The notes below the pieces were generated by a model, which saw only the letters and a list, made by a program, of their open reading frames with translations, was not told where the DNA came from and searched no databases. Both the position numbers and the translations under genes were made by a program. This document shows positions 6,679 to 8,326 of a stretch of 8,326 nt of DNA, one piece after another. Each line of letters opens with the position of its first letter. Within the stretch, counting starts at the first letter, position 1. The DNA comes from GCA-2731375 sp047518225 (GTDB lineage: Bacteria; Pseudomonadota; Alphaproteobacteria; GCA-2731375), in NCBI GenBank assembly GCA_047518225.1, contig JAKZRK010000264.1, positions 1-8,326 on the forward strand, written 5' to 3'.

Positions 6679-7707
6679 GTGAAATTCGGCGTGCTGCAAT
6701 TTTTTAGCTGGCCGGGCCGGCGGGTACCCCTGGAAACGGTCTATGAACGGGCCTTTCAGCGCATGGAGGTCATGGACAAGACCGGCTACGACGCGGTCTG
6801 GCTGGCCGAGCACCATTTCAGCACTTACAGCGTCTGCCCCTCGGTGCATATCATGGGCGCCCACATCGCGGCCCATACCAAGAATTTGCGTATCGGCACG
6901 GCGGTGTCCCTGGCCTCGTTTTACCATCCCCTCCGCCTGGCCGAGGAGGTGGCCTTGCTGGACCATGTCTCAGGCGGCCGGGTGAACTGGGGCGCGGGGC
7001 GCGGCTTCGATCCGACCGAGCATAAGATTTTCGGCGTCGAGCCCAAGGAAAGTTATGCCCGGTTCCGCGAAGCCGTCGAAATCGTCATCAAGGCGTGGGG
7101 CGAGGAAAAGATCAATTATCACGGCGCGTTCTGGCAATTCGAGGATGTGGAGGTGCTGCCCAAGCCGCTGCAGGACCCCATGCCGGTCTGGCTTGCGGCG
7201 ACCTCCCTGGAGGCCCTGGAATGGACCGCCCGGCGCGGCTTTTCTATCATGATGGATCCCCACGCCACGCACCCGGAAATCGCCAGGAAGCGCGCCTTTT
7301 ACGAACAGGCGTTGCAGGCCGCCGGCCATTCCATGGCCGGGCGCGATATTCCCATGGCCCGGACGTTGGCCATGGGCGCCACCGCGGCCGAGGCGGAGGA
7401 CGTGGGCCGGCGCGGCGCGGAGTTCATGTTCGGCAGTTACCTGCGCAAGAAAGCGAATATCCGGGGCACTGCCGCGGGCGCGCAAAAAACCGTGCAGGTC
7501 GAAGCCCTGGACCAGTCCATCAACCAGAACGGCGATCCGGTGGCACGCTACGTGGAAGAGATCGCGATTTGCGGCACGCCGGAGAAAGTCATCGACGATA
7601 TCCGGGAAATGCAGGAAACCCTGCCCCTTGAATATCTGATGATCGCGCCCCTCAGCCATGCTTCGTTCATGATGTTCACCGAGAAAGTGATGCCGCACTT
7701 TCAGTAG
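6679..7707 (+). CDS. Luciferase-like (LLM class) flavin-dependent oxidoreductase
   Basis: TIM-barrel monooxygenase of the bacterial luciferase superfamily, 342 residues from GTG 6679. It would use reduced FMN (or F420 in some relatives) and oxygen to oxidise an organic substrate that cannot be named from sequence. Family marks: MKFGVLQFF at the first strand, YDAVWLAEHHFS (37-48), LRIGTAVSL (70-78), the YHPLRLAEEVALLDHVSGGR block (82-101), then WGAGRG (104-109), PKPLQDPMPVWLAATS (161-176) and a C-terminal GTPEKVIDDI (299-308). All expected segments are present and the length is normal. It starts 44 bp after the VWA gene on the same strand, so it may be the last gene of the operon. A partial CCGC/GCGG pairing followed by GTTTT at the stop codon is too weak to call a terminator. 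Confidence 0.9.
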   Translation: MKFGVLQFFSWPGRRVPLETVYERAFQRMEVMDKTGYDAVWLAEHHFSTYSVCPSVHIMGAHIAAHTKNLRIGTAVSLASFYHPLRLAEEVALLDHVSGGRVNWGAGRGFDPTEHKIFGVEPKESYARFREAVEIVIKAWGEEKINYHGAFWQFEDVEVLPKPLQDPMPVWLAATSLEALEWTARRGFSIMMDPHATHPEIARKRAFYEQALQAAGHSMAGRDIPMARTLAMGATAAEAEDVGRRGAEFMFGSYLRKKANIRGTAAGAQKTVQVEALDQSINQNGDPVARYVEEIAICGTPEKVIDDIREMQETLPLEYLMIAPLSHASFMMFTEKVMPHFQ

Positions 7708-7778
7708 GCGGGTTTTAGATATTGCCGAACACCATATGACAGAAATTCTTAAACAGCGAAGCAGCGAGTGGTGTGTCT
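7708..7778. other. Junction between chromosomal operon and AT-rich retron remnant
   Basis: This 71-bp gap lies between two convergent stops. Base composition changes here from the GC-rich operon to the AT-rich reverse transcriptase remnant, so it is the likely left border of the acquired segment. I see no tRNA end, no clear attachment-site repeat and no strong terminator in it. Confidence 0.4.
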
Positions 7779-8197
7779 CTAACCAAGCACGCCTTTAACA
7801 GCATTAACCGCCCCAATTCCCATCGTTAGCAACTTGTGGTCGCTTCCTTCCGGCACGAACGCCTTAACAGTACCGACATATCCATTCAGTTCATCAAAGC
7901 GATCTTCGAATTCCTCAGGGTGTTTCGTCGCTTGGAAAAAGACCATCCGAACTTTGTTGCGCCATTGACGAGGAGGTTGGACGTGGGAATTAATAACAAG
8001 ACCGGTCACCTCCATACAGCCTCCACGACCACGAAATCTGGATTTTTTCCTATTAATCGAAAAGTTGCAATGATCAACTCTCATTTCTACTTCATTTCTA
8101 AATTCTTCGGGAATATATTCACCAGAGGAAAATGTTAAGTCATCTGCGTATCTCGTATACTTGATATTAAATTCTTTGGAATATTCCTTGCCTATCC
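7779..8197 (-). pseudogene. Retron-type reverse transcriptase, 5' part lost to IS insertion
   Basis: The C-terminal half of a bacterial reverse transcriptase. It shows the catalytic YADD box (8139-8150) inside IKYTRYADDLTFSS, a following INRKKSR segment, the VTGLVIN motif typical of retron enzymes, and a C-terminal helical part with LNGYVG. The stretch just before YADD (IGKEYSKEFNIKYTRYADD) matches retron enzymes well. Upstream of about 8193-8197 the frame stays open to an ATG at 8297, but that part is antisense to an insertion sequence and lacks motifs 1-4 of the polymerase. Residues 1-34 of the open frame are therefore foreign. What remains has no frameshift or stop. The stretch is AT-rich: by hand count 39 G/C in 120 bases at 8041-8160, against 39 of 60 at 7201-7260. 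That suggests horizontal arrival. The product should be inactive unless the rest is supplied otherwise. Family is firm; retron subtype is not. Confidence 0.78.
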
Positions 8198-8244
8198 GGT
8201 TTACACCCACACCCACCAGGGCTAGAATGGGCGCAAACCGGATA
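8193..8244. repeat. 10-bp inverted repeat at the IS left end
   Basis: TATCCGGTTT (8193-8202) pairs perfectly with AAACCGGATA (8235-8244) across 32 bases that include an ACCCACACCCACC run. It lies just before the transposase ribosome site. Such a structure can be a transposase binding site or can limit read-through into the transposase; which one is not shown. Confidence 0.6.
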
Positions 8245-8258
8245 TAGGGGAGCGCGCC

Positions 8259-8326
8259 ATGGATGTTCTCGACCGCGCCGATCTCCCATTCCCGCATTCG
8301 CTACCCGAGTTCCAGCGACTTTTCCC
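8259..8326 (+). CDS. IS1595-family transposase, N-terminal fragment (partial at window edge)
   Basis: ATG at 8259 with GGGGAG (8247-8252) 6 bases upstream. Twenty-two complete codons are in the window: MDVLDRADLPFPHSLPEFQR, then LF. I recognise the N-terminal signature of IS1595-type transposases (DLPFP-SLPEFQRLFP), which usually continues into a zinc-binding Cys cluster and a DDE/N-type (ISXO2-like) transposase domain; that part is not visible here. The G+C-rich composition differs from the AT-rich gene into which the element inserted. The call rests on a short stretch but a distinctive one. Confidence 0.68.
   Translation, partial: MDVLDRADLPFPHSLPEFQRLF

Larger units (their letters stand above)
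8193..8326 (+). mobile_element. Left end of an IS1595-like insertion sequence (continues past window)
   Basis: The end of an insertion sequence is recognised from its transposase start and from the loss of reverse transcriptase homology on its left. The exact left boundary is uncertain within about 8193-8199. If the element starts with GGTTTACACCC at 8198, bases 8190-8197 (GCCTATCC) would be the left copy of an 8-bp target duplication, the size known for IS1595-family elements. If the inverted repeat that starts at 8193 belongs to the element, the edge is slightly further left. The element interrupts the reverse transcriptase gene, and its right end lies outside the window. Confidence 0.65.

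Noticed and set aside
7708..7778. Retron msr-msd RNA in the gap next to the reverse transcriptase
   Set aside because: In retrons this RNA lies upstream of the enzyme gene, which here is to the right of the window; this gap is at its 3' end and has no long stem structure.
7836..8138. Plus-strand 100-codon frame in the AT-rich part, as a possible retron effector
   Set aside because: It is entirely antisense to the conserved reverse transcriptase frame and shows no domain.
8178..8187. Palindrome GGAATATTCC close to the IS junction
   Set aside because: It lies inside codons that fit the reverse transcriptase (KEYS), so it is more simply coding sequence than a mobile-element site.

Overview
The window is an 8.3 kb piece of a GC-rich bacterial chromosome. 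Gene content (PagL-type outer-membrane deacylase, thermonuclease-like protein with a C-terminal extension, acyl-CoA dehydrogenases, a CoxD/CoxE-like MoxR-VWA pair, a luciferase-like monooxygenase) and codon use suggest an alphaproteobacterium, perhaps Rhodospirillales-like. That placement is inference; there is no rRNA or marker gene here.

Layout, left to right. Bases 1-144 hold no gene I can support. A secreted or anchored staphylococcal-nuclease-fold protein (145-942, minus) is divergent from a lipid A 3-O-deacylase-like outer-membrane protein (1001-1504, plus). A short stretch follows with a 55-residue single-pass membrane protein (1654-1821, plus). Then comes an ACAD10/11-like acyl-CoA dehydrogenase (1838-3043, minus), divergent from a likely four-gene plus-strand operon. 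That operon holds an unusual acyl-CoA dehydrogenase-like protein with a degenerate C-terminal half (3100-4245), a MoxR AAA+ ATPase (4282-5250), a CoxE-like VWA protein (5234-6634, overlapping the ATPase gene) and a luciferase-like flavin monooxygenase (start at GTG 6679, to 7707). The ATPase and VWA protein probably work together as a chaperone or metal-insertion machine; their client is not shown by the sequence, and no CO dehydrogenase subunit is present.

The right end (about 7708-8326) is clearly different. It is AT-rich and carries, on the minus strand, the 3' part of a retron-type reverse transcriptase gene (YADD and VTG motifs intact). Its 5' part has been replaced by the left end of an insertion sequence whose plus-strand transposase (first 22 codons, from 8259) resembles the IS1595 family. 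This looks like the remains of a horizontally acquired retron (often an anti-phage system) broken by an IS. The missing N-terminal half, the msr-msd RNA and any effector would lie beyond the right edge.
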